The notes under the pieces were generated by a model. It made no database searches and had not been told where the DNA came from. It saw only the letters and a list, made by a program, of their open reading frames with translations. A stretch of 64,000 nt of DNA from Paraburkholderia acidisoli (GTDB taxonomy: Bacteria > Pseudomonadota > Gammaproteobacteria > Burkholderiales > Burkholderiaceae): contig NZ_CP046913.1 of assembly GCF_009789675.1 (NCBI RefSeq), positions 2,728,001 through 2,792,000 on the forward strand. The letters run 5' to 3'. Made by a program: the position numbers and the translations under genes. This document shows, one piece after another, positions 56,077-64,000 of this stretch (positions are counted from its first letter, which is position 1; each line of letters starts with the position of its first letter).

Positions 56077-57228
56077 TCACGAGTTCGGGAACAGCAGCCA
56101 CATCCGGCCGCCCTGCTTCATCTTGCCGGCGAGATCGCCAGCGTCGTCGCCGAGTCCCCAGAAGTAGTCGGCGCGCACGCCACCCTTGATCGCCGAGCCC
56201 GTGTCCTGCGCGAACACGAGCCGGTTGAGCGGCGTGTTGGTGAGCGGGCGCGTGGTCTGGAGAAACACGGGCGTGCCGAGCGGAATCGAGGAAGGGTCGA
56301 CGGCGATCGAGCGCTCCGGCGTGAGCGGTACGCCGAGCGCGCCGATCGGACCGTCGGCGCCGCCTTGCGCCGCGCTTTCCGTGGAAGGCATTTCGCGGAA
56401 GAACACGAAGCGCGGATTGGTGTCGAGCAGCGCGTCGACGCGCGTCGGATTCGCGCGCGCCCACGCCTTGATGCCCTGCATGGTCGCCTGCGCGGGCGTG
56501 AGCTCGCCACGATCGAGCAGCCAGCGCCCGATCGACTTGTACGGCTGATTGTTGGTGCCGCCAAAGCCGAGACGCATCACGCTGCCGTCTTCCATCACGA
56601 TGCGGCCCGAGCCTTGCACCTGCAGGAAGAACGCTTCGATCGGATCGTCGACCCAGACGAGTTCGTTGCCGCTCAGCACGCCCGAACGTTCGAGCTGCGC
56701 GCGCGCCGGCAGCGGGCCGCCCGCGCGATAGCCGGCCGGCCAGTGGTACAGCGCCGTCTGGTAGATGCCGTGACGCGTGCGCGAACCGCGCAGCAGCGGC
56801 TCGTAGTAGCCGGTCACGAGACCGTCGAGCGTGCCGTCGGTGTTGGCGAACTGATAGGGCGTGAAATACGTCTCGAAGAAGGTGCGCGCGCCCGCGGCGT
56901 CCAGATCGTCGATCTGCGAGGCCGCCGCGCAGGCGCGCTGCCAGCGCGGTTCGCGCGCGAGCCGCGTGCAGTTCGCGCGCAACGCGGCCGTCGCGCCGAT
57001 CAGCGAGTCGTCCTGCCAGCCCGGCACCTGTTGCCACGCGACCGGCGTCAGGCGTTGCGCCGCGAGTTGCGAAGGCAACGCGGGCGCGCCCTTGGGCGGC
57101 GTGGTGCGCACGTAACTCGGGCCGCCGCACGCGGCCAGCAGCGCCGCGAGCGCGACGGCGCCCAGCCATCCGCCAATGCGCCGCGCGCTGGCGCGCGCGC
57201 CCGTATGCGCCCCCGTAATACCCGGCAT
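56077..57228 (-). CDS. mltA: Membrane-bound lytic murein transglycosylase A
   Basis: 383 residues from ATG 57228 (MPGITGAHTGARAS), chosen because it places a lipoprotein signal at the N-terminus: helix GWLGAVALAALLAAC with the lipobox cysteine C34. Cleaves the glycan strand forming 1,6-anhydromuramyl ends. The family sequences GYYEPLLRGSR, DPIEAFFLQVQGSGRI, GTNNQPYKSIGRWL and the C-terminal 3D domain AQDTGSAIKGGVRADYFWG with its aspartates are complete. An upstream ATG extension would bury the signal. Confidence 0.92.
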   Translation of the reverse strand: MPGITGAHTGARASARRIGGWLGAVALAALLAACGGPSYVRTTPPKGAPALPSQLAAQRLTPVAWQQVPGWQDDSLIGATAALRANCTRLAREPRWQRACAAASQIDDLDAAGARTFFETYFTPYQFANTDGTLDGLVTGYYEPLLRGSRTRHGIYQTALYHWPAGYRAGGPLPARAQLERSGVLSGNELVWVDDPIEAFFLQVQGSGRIVMEDGSVMRLGFGGTNNQPYKSIGRWLLDRGELTPAQATMQGIKAWARANPTRVDALLDTNPRFVFFREMPSTESAAQGGADGPIGALGVPLTPERSIAVDPSSIPLGTPVFLQTTRPLTNTPLNRLVFAQDTGSAIKGGVRADYFWGLGDDAGDLAGKMKQGGRMWLLFPNS

Positions 57229-57286
57229 TGCCGCCGGTTCCGGCGCGATTTCGCGCCTACAATGACGACTCTCGATGGATGCCGCC

Positions 57287-57436
57287 ATGTCAGATCTGCT
57301 CGACGAATACCCGATGCTCATGTTTGCGCTGGAGGCGCTCCTTGCGCTGTTCCTGTTGATTTTCATCGTTGTGTGGACCGCGTCGGGCAGGAAGCAGCGA
57401 GAGCGAGCCCGCCACGACGAGCGGCGTCAGGACTAG
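57287..57436 (+). CDS. Small membrane protein, 49 residues, unassigned
   Basis: An ATG at 57287 (or in-frame ATG 57275) begins a 49-codon frame ending with TAG. It codes MSDLLDEYPMLMFALEALL, a hydrophobic helix through about residue 33 (ALLALFLLIFIVVW), and a basic tail (GRKQRERARHDERRQ). It would be a bitopic inner-membrane microprotein. A TACAAT lies about 25 bases upstream, but the ribosome site is weak. It lies between the starts of mltA and the stop of apaG. I do not recognise a family. Confidence 0.5.
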   Translation: MSDLLDEYPMLMFALEALLALFLLIFIVVWTASGRKQRERARHDERRQD

Positions 57437-57496
57437 CAGACCCGAAAATCGCGCAAGCGTTCCCCCCACGCCCGGCCGCGGGCACCGGGCGCGCGC

Positions 57497-57871
57497 TCAG
57501 TGCAGCGTGCGCGGCATGCGCAGCACGAACTCGGCAACCGGCGCCTCGAAGCGCTCGGCATCTTCGGCCACGCAAAAATACGCGCCGCGCATCGTGCCCA
57601 CTGGCGTGGCGATCACGGCCCAGCTCGTGTATTCGAATTGTTCGCCCGGCTTGAGCAGCGGCTGATGGCCGACCACGCCCAAACCTTTCACTTCCTGAAC
57701 GTGTTCTTCGCTGTCGGTGATGATCCAGTGGCGCGCGATCAGCTGCGCGGCGACCTGACCGGTGTTGCGAATGGTCAGCGTGTAGGCGAACGCATATTTA
57801 CGGTGCTCCGGGTCCGATTCTTCGGGCAGGTAGCGCACCTGCGACGTCACGCTGAATTCGTACTGGCTCAT
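57497..57871 (-). CDS. apaG: ApaG family protein
   Basis: 124 residues from ATG 57871 ([23 protein letters not shown]); the frame upstream is not conserved-looking. Single immunoglobulin/FN3-like domain with [46 protein letters not shown] and [15 protein letters not shown], signature of ApaG. Linked to Co2+ and Mg2+ resistance in enterobacteria, though the mechanism is not settled. Monocistronic here, divergent from rpe. Confidence 0.93.
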   Translation of the reverse strand: MSQYEFSVTSQVRYLPEESDPEHRKYAFAYTLTIRNTGQVAAQLIARHWIITDSEEHVQEVKGLGVVGHQPLLKPGEQFEYTSWAVIATPVGTMRGAYFCVAEDAERFEAPVAEFVLRMPRTLH

Positions 57872-58085
57872 CCTCGTTCCAGATCGGTCCAATCCTCCGG
57901 GCGCATGCGCCGGTTCGGTTGGCGGTTCGTTTGACTTCGAAGTCCCGCGCGGCAAGGCTCGCGGGCGCGCCGCAATGCGCGGCACATGGTTCCGCATTCT
58001 GCGTCATGCGGGCAGCACCCGCAACCCGGCGCCTCGCCCGGCTGACGGTAAAATACGGTTTTTCCGACAGTTTCCGCTCGCCGCC

Positions 58086-58796
58086 ATGACGCAATTCCGC
58101 ATCGCTCCCAGCATTCTCTCCGCCGACTTCTCGCGTCTTGGCGAGGAAGTCCGCAACGTCGTCGAAGCCGGCGCCGACTGGATTCACTTCGACGTGATGG
58201 ACAACCATTACGTGCCGAACCTCACGATCGGCCCGCTCGTGTGCGAGGCGATCCGCCCGCACGTGAACGTGCCCATCGACGTGCATCTGATGGTGCGCCC
58301 GGTCGACCGCATCGTGCCCGACTTCGCGAAGGCCGGCGCCAACGTCATCAGCTTTCACCCGGAAGGCTCCGACCATATCGACCGCACGCTTTCGCTGATC
58401 CGCGATCACGGCTGCAAGGCCGGTCTCGTGTTCAATCCCGCCACCTCGCTGAGCTACCTCGACCACGTGATGGACAAGCTCGATCTCGTGCTCATCATGT
58501 CGGTGAATCCGGGCTTCGGCGGCCAGTCGTTCATCCCCGAGGCGCTCAACAAGCTGCGCGAAGCGCGCGCGCGCATCGACGCCTATAACGAACGCACGGG
58601 CCGCGAGATCCATCTCGAAGTGGACGGCGGCGTGAAGATCGACAACATCGCCGAAATCGCCGCGGCGGGCGCGGACACCTTCGTCGCCGGTTCGGCCGTG
58701 TTCGGCAAGCCCGACTACAAGGCGGTGATCGACCAGATGCGCGCGCAGCTCGCGACCGTGACGCACGCGCGCAACGACGCGCAGAACGCACGATGA
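58086..58796 (+). CDS. rpe: Ribulose-phosphate 3-epimerase
   Basis: 236 residues from ATG 58086 ([19 protein letters not shown]). Interconverts ribulose-5-phosphate and xylulose-5-phosphate. TIM-barrel motifs: [23 protein letters not shown]-type [31 protein letters not shown] and [18 protein letters not shown] at 58049-58054 may be a -10 box. Overlaps gph by 4 nt. Confidence 0.97.
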   Translation: MTQFRIAPSILSADFSRLGEEVRNVVEAGADWIHFDVMDNHYVPNLTIGPLVCEAIRPHVNVPIDVHLMVRPVDRIVPDFAKAGANVISFHPEGSDHIDRTLSLIRDHGCKAGLVFNPATSLSYLDHVMDKLDLVLIMSVNPGFGGQSFIPEALNKLREARARIDAYNERTGREIHLEVDGGVKIDNIAEIAAAGADTFVAGSAVFGKPDYKAVIDQMRAQLATVTHARNDAQNAR

Positions 58797-59500
58797 GCGA
58801 CGCCATCCAGCTCAAGGCGCCGCGCATCGAAGCGGCGCTGATCGACCTCGACGGCACCATGGTCGATACCGCCGGCGACTTCGCCGCGGGCCTGAACGGC
58901 ATGCTCGCGCAATTCGACGCCGAAGAAACCACGCGCGAAGAGGTGATGGGCTACGTGGGCAAGGGCTCGGAGCATCTCATCAAGAGCGTGCTCGCGCCGC
59001 GCTTTGCCGCGGCCGACGCCCAGGCGCGCTTCGACGAGGCGCTCGCGCTCTACCAGGACGAGTACGCGAAGATCAACGGCCGTCACACGCATCTGTACCC
59101 CGACGTGGAAGCGGGCCTCGCCGCGTTGCGCGACGCGGGCGTGAAGCTCGCCTGCGTGACCAACAAGCCGCACCGCTTCGCCGTCGAGCTGCTCGCGCAG
59201 TACGGCTTCGCGAAATATTTCGAAGTCGTGCTGGGCGGCGACAGCCTGGCGAAGAAAAAGCCCGATCCGCTGCCGATGCTCACGGCGTGCGAACGGCTGG
59301 GTGTTGCACCGCAGGCGGCGGTGGCGATCGGCGACTCGGAAAACGACGCGCTCGCGGGCCGCGCGGCCGGCATGGCCACGCTGACGGTGCCTTACGGCTA
59401 CAACCACGGCCAACCTGTACAGCAAATTCAATCCGATGGTATAGTTGCCACGCTGCTCGAAGCCGCCAAGGTTGTCGCAGCGCACAACACTCTGACCTAA
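58793..59500 (+). CDS. gph: Phosphoglycolate phosphatase
   Basis: 235 residues, HAD superfamily. Dephosphorylates 2-phosphoglycolate. Catalytic aspartates D18 and D20 ([10 protein letters not shown]), cap domain, then [33 protein letters not shown] and the final [15 protein letters not shown]. Coupled to rpe by a 4-nt overlap. Its last 30 codons hold an AT-rich promoter-like stretch that may drive the trp leader. Confidence 0.96.
   Translation: MSDAIQLKAPRIEAALIDLDGTMVDTAGDFAAGLNGMLAQFDAEETTREEVMGYVGKGSEHLIKSVLAPRFAAADAQARFDEALALYQDEYAKINGRHTHLYPDVEAGLAALRDAGVKLACVTNKPHRFAVELLAQYGFAKYFEVVLGGDSLAKKKPDPLPMLTACERLGVAPQAAVAIGDSENDALAGRAAGMATLTVPYGYNHGQPVQQIQSDGIVATLLEAAKVVAAHNTLT
59416..59445 (+). 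promoter_or_regulatory. Candidate trp promoter inside the gph 3' end
   Basis: TGTACA (59416-59421), an 18-base spacer and TATAGT (59440-59445), set in an AT-rich patch of gph, 82 bases before the trp leader peptide start. The -35 hexamer is weak. Confidence 0.35.
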
Positions 59501-59526
59501 GTTCTCAACTGAACGTCATCATCCTC

Positions 59527-59601
59527 ATGTTTCTGAATAAAAAACGGAGTCTGATTAGCATCGACCGGGGAGCCTGGCCCTGGCGTCGCTGGTCGCGCTA
59601 A
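59527..59601 (+). CDS. trpL: trp operon leader peptide
   Basis: A 24-codon frame coding MFLNKKRSLISIDRGAWPWR and ending RWSR, with three tryptophans within six residues (W-P-W-R-R-W). A tryptophan-rich peptide ahead of trpE with a hairpin-T-run just after its stop is the classic layout of attenuation: when charged tRNA-Trp is scarce, the ribosome stalls at the tryptophans and the terminator does not form. It begins 26 bases after gph. Confidence 0.85.
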   Translation: MFLNKKRSLISIDRGAWPWRRWSR

Positions 59602-59616
59602 CCTCACTCGAGGTTC

Positions 59617-59645
59617 GCTGAAGTCTGTCTTCAGCACCGTTTTTT
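59617..59645 (+). terminator. Attenuator terminator of the trp operon
   Basis: Stem GCTGAAG (59617-59623)/CTTCAGC (59629-59635), five-base loop, then ACCG and six T. It follows a smaller hairpin AACCTC/GAGGTT (59600-59615) that starts at the leader-peptide stop. The exact antiterminator pairing was not resolved. Confidence 0.75.
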
Positions 59646-59991
59646 ACTTCGCTGCGCACTCGCGCGTGTCTCGACTCTAAACTGTTGCGGTAAATCGTCG
59701 GCTGCTCTGGCCGCTGGCTGTCGCCCATCCTGTGCGTTGTTTCGTCGCCCGCTTATCGTCGCGTGCGACCGAACACACCAGGCGCGAACGGCTACGCCAG
59801 AATCTTCCGTCGAGATTCCGCACGCCGGCCTGGCCCAGCGCTTCACCGCGCCGCCCGGCCGCACGAGCGAGCGCCAGCGTTCAAGCCACCCTAGCACTCG
59901 AAAAACAGTCGCCATCGCGCCTGGCACCGCGCCCGCACAAGCGGCGGGCCGCACCCGACGTCGCGACCGGCAGCACGCACAGGATCGGAAC
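59646..59991. other. Long trpE leader, non-coding
   Basis: 346 bases between the attenuator and trpE. The trpE frame is open upstream to 59737, but the extension is Arg/Ala/Pro-rich and not family-like. No other gene or terminator is evident. Confidence 0.45.
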
Positions 59992-61485
59992 ATGACCGAA
60001 CTCGAATTTCAGTCTCTCGCCAACGAGGGCTACAACCGCATCCCGCTGATCGCCGAAGCGCTCGCCGATCTCGAAACGCCGCTTTCGCTCTACCTCAAGC
60101 TCGCGCAGCCCGAGCGTGGCGGCGCGAACTCGTTCCTGCTGGAGTCCGTGGTGGGCGGTGAGCGGTTCGGCCGCTACTCGTTCATCGGCCTGCCCGCGCG
60201 TTCGCTGATCCGCGCGAGCAATGGCGTGTCGGAAGTCGTGCGCGACGGCCAGGTGATCGAAACCGACCACGGCGACCCGCTCGAATTCATCGCGAAATTC
60301 CAGGCGCGCTTCAAGGTCGCGCAGCGTCCCGGCCTGCCACGTTTCTGCGGCGGTCTCGCGGGCTACTTCGGTTACGACGCGGTGCGCTACATCGAGAAAA
60401 AGCTCGCCGCGACCTGCCCCACCGACGATCTCGGCCTGCCCGACATCCAGTTGCTGCTGACCGAGGAAGTCGCGGTCATCGACAATCTCGCGGGCAAGCT
60501 CTACCTGATCGTCTACGCCGATCCGCAAACGCCCGAGGCGTACACGAAGGCGAAGCACCGTCTGCGCGAACTCAAGCAGCGTCTGCGCACCACCGTGCAG
60601 CCGCCGGTGACGAGCGCGAGCGTGCGCACCGAGACCTTCCGCGAGTTCAAGAAGGACGATTACCTCGCGGCCGTACGCCGTGCGAAGGAATACATCGCCG
60701 CGGGCGAGCTGATGCAGGTACAGGTCGGCCAGCGCCTCACCAAGCCGTATCGCGACAATCCGCTCTCGCTGTATCGCGCGCTGCGTTCGCTGAATCCTTC
60801 GCCGTACATGTACTACTACAACTTCGGCGAATTCCACGTGGTGGGCGCTTCGCCGGAAATTCTGGTGCGCCAGGAAAAGCGCGGCGAGGATCGCATCGTC
60901 ACGATCCGGCCGCTCGCGGGTACACGGCCGCGCGGCAACACGCCCGAGCGCGACGCCGAACTCGCCACGGAACTGCTCAACGACCCGAAGGAGATCGCCG
61001 AGCACGTCATGCTGATCGACCTCGCGCGCAACGACGTGGGCCGTATCGCCGAAATCGGCTCGGTGGCCGTGACCGACAAGATGGTGATCGAGAAGTACTC
61101 GCACGTGCAGCACATCGTGAGTTCGGTGGAAGGCAAGCTCAAGCCCGGCGTGAACAATTTCGACGTGCTGCGCGCGACCTTCCCGGCCGGCACGCTTTCG
61201 GGGGCGCCGAAGGTGCGCGCGATGGAACTCATCGACGAACTCGAACCGGTGAAGCGCGGCCTCTACGGCGGCGCGGTGGGCTACCTCTCGTTCAACGGCG
61301 AGATGGATCTGGCGATCGCGATCCGCACGGGCCTGATTCACAACGGCAATCTCTACGTGCAGGCCGCGGCCGGCGTGGTGGCCGATTCGGTGCCCGAGTC
61401 CGAATGGCAAGAGACGGAAAACAAGGCGCGCGCCGTGCTGCGCGCCGCCGAGCAGGTGCAGGACGGCCTCGACAGCGACTTCTGA
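59992..61485 (+). CDS. trpE: Anthranilate synthase component I
   Basis: 497 residues from ATG 59992 ([19 protein letters not shown]). With TrpG converts chorismate and glutamine to anthranilate. The feedback site for tryptophan includes LLES in [19 protein letters not shown]. Catalytic chorismate-binding motifs: [50 protein letters not shown], and [21 protein letters not shown]. First structural gene of the trp operon. Confidence 0.97.
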   Translation: MTELEFQSLANEGYNRIPLIAEALADLETPLSLYLKLAQPERGGANSFLLESVVGGERFGRYSFIGLPARSLIRASNGVSEVVRDGQVIETDHGDPLEFIAKFQARFKVAQRPGLPRFCGGLAGYFGYDAVRYIEKKLAATCPTDDLGLPDIQLLLTEEVAVIDNLAGKLYLIVYADPQTPEAYTKAKHRLRELKQRLRTTVQPPVTSASVRTETFREFKKDDYLAAVRRAKEYIAAGELMQVQVGQRLTKPYRDNPLSLYRALRSLNPSPYMYYYNFGEFHVVGASPEILVRQEKRGEDRIVTIRPLAGTRPRGNTPERDAELATELLNDPKEIAEHVMLIDLARNDVGRIAEIGSVAVTDKMVIEKYSHVQHIVSSVEGKLKPGVNNFDVLRATFPAGTLSGAPKVRAMELIDELEPVKRGLYGGAVGYLSFNGEMDLAIAIRTGLIHNGNLYVQAAAGVVADSVPESEWQETENKARAVLRAAEQVQDGLDSDF

Positions 61486-61499
61486 GCGGAGACAAGACC

Positions 61500-62075
61500 A
61501 TGTTGCTCATGATCGACAACTACGATTCGTTTACCTACAACATCGTCCAGTACTTCGGCGAACTCGGCGAAGACGTCCGCACGTATCGCAACGACGAAAT
61601 CACGCTCGACGAGATCAAGCAGCTCAACCCCGCGCGCATCTGCCTTTCGCCGGGACCGAGCAACCCGCAACACGCGGGCATCACGCTCGACGTGCTGCGC
61701 GAATTCGCGGGCAAGACGCCCATTCTCGGCGTGTGCCTCGGCCATCAGGCCATCGGCGAGGCGTTCGGCGGCCGTGTCGTGCGCGCGAAAACCATCATGC
61801 ACGGCAAGGTCAGTTCGATCGAAACCGACTGCAAAGGCGTATTCGCCGACTTGCCGAAGCACTTCAACGTCACGCGCTATCACTCGCTCGCGATCGAGCG
61901 CGAGTCGCTGCCCGACTGCCTCGAAGTCTCGGCGTGGACCGAAGACGGCGAAATCATGGGCGTGCGCCACAAGACGCTCGACGTGGAAGGCGTGCAGTTC
62001 CATCCGGAATCGATTCTCTCGGAGCACGGCCACGCGCTGTTCGAGAACTTCCTGAAGCAGACCCAACGCGCGTAA
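61500..62075 (+). CDS. trpG: Anthranilate synthase component II (glutamine amidotransferase)
   Basis: 191 residues from ATG 61500, 14 bases after trpE. Supplies ammonia to TrpE. Class I amidotransferase triad: C79 (GVCLGHQ), H168 and E170 (FHPES). N-terminus [19 protein letters not shown] is typical. It may also serve aminodeoxychorismate synthase, as in some bacteria; no evidence here. Confidence 0.97.
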   Translation: MLLMIDNYDSFTYNIVQYFGELGEDVRTYRNDEITLDEIKQLNPARICLSPGPSNPQHAGITLDVLREFAGKTPILGVCLGHQAIGEAFGGRVVRAKTIMHGKVSSIETDCKGVFADLPKHFNVTRYHSLAIERESLPDCLEVSAWTEDGEIMGVRHKTLDVEGVQFHPESILSEHGHALFENFLKQTQRA

Positions 62076-62090
62076 CCCGGAGCCACGATC

Positions 62091-63122
62091 ATGATTACCC
62101 CGCAAGAAGCGCTGCAACGCACGATCGAGCACCGCGAAATCTTCCACGACGAGATGCTGCATCTCATGCGCATGATCATGCGCGGCGAACTCTCGCCGGT
62201 GATGTCGGCGGCCATCATCACGGGCCTGCGCGTGAAGAAGGAAACCATCGGCGAGATCGCGGCGGCCGCGACCGTGATGCGCGAGTTCGCCAATCACGTC
62301 GACGTGAAGGACAACTCGAATTTCATCGACATCGTCGGCACCGGCGGCGACGGTTCGCATACGTTCAACATCTCCACCGCGTCGATGTTCGTGGTCGCGG
62401 CGGCGGGCGCGAAGGTCGCCAAGCACGGCAATCGCGGCGTGTCCAGCAAGTCGGGCAGCGCGGACGTACTCGAGGCGCTCGGTGTGAACATCGACCTGCA
62501 GCCGGAACAGGTGGCCGCGTCGATCGCCGAAACCGGCATGGGCTTCATGTTCGCGCCCAACCATCATCCGGCGATGAAGAACATCGCGGCCGTGCGCCGC
62601 GAACTGGGCGTGCGCACCATCTTCAATATTCTCGGCCCGCTCACGAATCCGGCCGGCGCGCCCAATCAGCTGATGGGCGTGTTCCACCCCGACCTCGTCG
62701 GCATTCAGGTGCGCGTGATGCAGCGTCTGGGCGCGAAGCACGTGTGCGTGGTGTACGGCAAGGACGGCATGGACGAGGTCTCGCTCGGCGCGGCCACGCT
62801 TGTCGGCGAACTCAAGGACGGCGAGATTCGCGAGTACGAGATTCACCCCGAAGACTTCGGCATGCAGATGGTCTCGAACCGCTCGCTCAAGGTCGAGAAC
62901 GCCGAAGAGTCGAAAGCGATGCTGCTCGGCGCGCTCTCGAACGAAGCCGGCACGGCGCGCGAGATCGTCGCGCTCAACGCGGGTACGGCGCTCTACTCGG
63001 CCAACGTGGCGAACTCGATCGCGGAAGGCATTGCCCTTGCGCGCGATACGCTCGCCAGCGGCCGCGCACGCGCCAAGGTCGACGAACTGGTACGCTTCAC
63101 GCAGCAATTCAAGCGCGCTTGA
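62091..63122 (+). CDS. trpD: Anthranilate phosphoribosyltransferase
   Basis: 343 residues. Transfers phosphoribose to anthranilate. Motif VGTGGDG (82-88) binds PRPP, followed by [38 protein letters not shown] and [21 protein letters not shown]. Stand-alone, not fused to TrpG. 15 bases after trpG. Confidence 0.98.
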   Translation: MITPQEALQRTIEHREIFHDEMLHLMRMIMRGELSPVMSAAIITGLRVKKETIGEIAAAATVMREFANHVDVKDNSNFIDIVGTGGDGSHTFNISTASMFVVAAAGAKVAKHGNRGVSSKSGSADVLEALGVNIDLQPEQVAASIAETGMGFMFAPNHHPAMKNIAAVRRELGVRTIFNILGPLTNPAGAPNQLMGVFHPDLVGIQVRVMQRLGAKHVCVVYGKDGMDEVSLGAATLVGELKDGEIREYEIHPEDFGMQMVSNRSLKVENAEESKAMLLGALSNEAGTAREIVALNAGTALYSANVANSIAEGIALARDTLASGRARAKVDELVRFTQQFKRA

Positions 63123-63166
63123 GACTCACCGCGCACGCTGATCGATCACCGTTTTAAGCACACACC

Positions 63167-63952
63167 ATGAGCGACATCCTCGAAAAAATCATTGCCGTGA
63201 AGCGCGAAGAAGTGCGCGTGGCGCTGCAAAGCGCGCCGCTCGAAGAACTGCGCCTGCAAGCGGCCACGCGCGATCTGCGCGACTTCGTCGGCGCGATTCG
63301 CGCGAAGCACGCCAACGGCCAGGCGGCCGTGATCGCCGAAGTCAAGAAGGCCAGCCCGTCGAAGGGCGTGCTGCGCGAGCACTTCGAACCGGCCGGGATC
63401 GCGCGTTCGTACGCCGAAGGCGGCGCGGCCTGCCTTTCCGTGCTCACCGACGTGCAGTTCTTCCAGGGCAGCGCCGCGTATCTGGAAGCCGCGCGCGCCG
63501 CGTGCAGCCTGCCCGTGATCCGCAAGGACTTCATCGTCGATCCGTATCAGGTGGTGGAAGCGCGCGCGATGGGCGCCGACGCGATCCTGCTGATTGCCGC
63601 CGCGCTCGAGCCGGGCCACATGCGCGACCTCGAAGCGCTCGCGCATTCGCTCGGCCTCGCGGTGCTCGTGGAAGTGCACGACCGCGAAGAGCTGAAGCAC
63701 GCGCTCACGCTCAAGACGCCGCTCATCGGCATCAATAACCGCAATCTGCGCACCTTCGAAACGACGCTGCAAACCACCATCGGCATGCTCGACGAGGTGC
63801 CGGAAGACCGTATCGTCGTGACGGAATCGGGCATTCTCTCGCGCGACGACGTCGAGAAGATGCGCGCGCTGGCCGTGCACACGTTCCTCGTGGGCGAGGC
63901 GTTCATGCGCGCCGAACAGCCGGGCGCGGAACTCGCCCGCATGTTCTTCTGA
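63167..63952 (+). CDS. trpC: Indole-3-glycerol phosphate synthase
   Basis: 261 residues. Ring closure of the carboxyphenylaminodeoxyribulose phosphate to indole-glycerol phosphate. TIM-barrel motifs: [48 protein letters not shown] and [13 protein letters not shown]. Not fused to TrpF. 44 bases after trpD. trpF, trpB and trpA are not in the window. Confidence 0.97.
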   Translation: MSDILEKIIAVKREEVRVALQSAPLEELRLQAATRDLRDFVGAIRAKHANGQAAVIAEVKKASPSKGVLREHFEPAGIARSYAEGGAACLSVLTDVQFFQGSAAYLEAARAACSLPVIRKDFIVDPYQVVEARAMGADAILLIAAALEPGHMRDLEALAHSLGLAVLVEVHDREELKHALTLKTPLIGINNRNLRTFETTLQTTIGMLDEVPEDRIVVTESGILSRDDVEKMRALAVHTFLVGEAFMRAEQPGAELARMFF

Positions 63953-63960
63953 GCCGCGCC

Positions 63961-64000
63961 ATGGCAATCGAACGCGAAATCAAGCTCGCGCTGCCGCGCG
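63961..64000 (+). CDS. CYTH-domain protein, first 13 codons
   Basis: Only MAIEREIKLALPR is visible before the window ends. EREIK fits the ExExK signature that opens CYTH (triphosphate tunnel) domains, such as inorganic triphosphatases and class IV adenylate cyclases. The ATG is 8 bases after the trpC stop, so it may be read from the trp transcript. Confidence 0.6.
   Translation, partial: MAIEREIKLALPR

Noticed and set aside
59737..59991. An 85-codon N-terminal extension of TrpE
   Set aside because: Arg/Ala/Pro/Thr-rich with no similarity to TrpE, while ATG 59992 gives the expected N-terminus.

Overview
The window looks like a stretch of main chromosome from a beta-proteobacterium of the Burkholderia/Paraburkholderia group. 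Supporting this are the high GC content, the Burkholderiales gene orders (coaE-zapD-yacG after pilBCD, an unbroken mraZ-to-ftsZ cluster, coq7 beside a porin, the paaF/paaN-J-G-I-K block) and the sequences themselves. The species was not determined.

Layout. (1) 1-1798 is visibly less GC-rich and appears to be the right end of an integrated element. It holds the C-terminal part of a serine recombinase, one uncharacterised protein and a non-coding stretch with nested IS-like repeats. It stops at a 3' fragment of tRNA-Pro(CGG), followed by what looks like the native tRNA terminator. (2) 2088-8869, plus strand: a CBS-domain membrane protein, the type IV pilus assembly genes pilB, pilC and pilD, then coaE, zapD and yacG. 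(3) 9004-14591, minus strand: a Nudix hydrolase, a DUF815 ATPase, argJ and secA; dciA (plus) is divergent from secA. (4) 15538-35172, minus strand: lpxC, a peroxiredoxin and the complete division/cell-wall cluster, transcribed mraZ-rsmH-ftsL-ftsI-murE-murF-mraY-murD-ftsW-murG-murC-ddlB-ftsQ-ftsA-ftsZ. Many of these genes overlap by 4 nt, and four 10-bp-spaced MraZ boxes lie upstream. (5) 35573-43279: coq7, a porin, fadD, a molybdopterin oxidoreductase and an M20 amidohydrolase. (6) 43425-49076: a complete minus-strand rRNA operon (16S, tRNA-Ile, tRNA-Ala, 23S, 5S) with a recognisable promoter. (7) 49306-55959: phenylacetate degradation genes, paaF divergent from paaN-paaJ-paaG-paaI-paaK, with a TetR-type palindrome between. 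(8) 56077-59500: mltA, a small membrane ORF, apaG, rpe and gph. (9) 59527-63952: a tryptophan leader peptide and attenuator, then trpE-G-D-C. The window ends at the first codons of a CYTH-domain gene.

How the genes work together. Region 4 makes lipid II (MurC-F, MraY, MurG), flips or polymerises it at the septum (FtsW/FtsI) and assembles the division machine (FtsL, FtsQ, FtsA, FtsZ). LpxC and SecA add outer-membrane and secretion functions. Region 7 activates phenylacetate to its CoA ester and carries ring-opened products towards acetyl-CoA and succinyl-CoA; the ring epoxidase genes are not here. Region 9 turns chorismate into indole-glycerol phosphate and is apparently controlled by transcription attenuation.

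Almost all of the window is conserved core genome. I did not find a convincing undescribed multi-gene system. The most interesting material is the element end at 1-1847, a small membrane ORF, several species-specific short tandem repeats and some regulatory sites.
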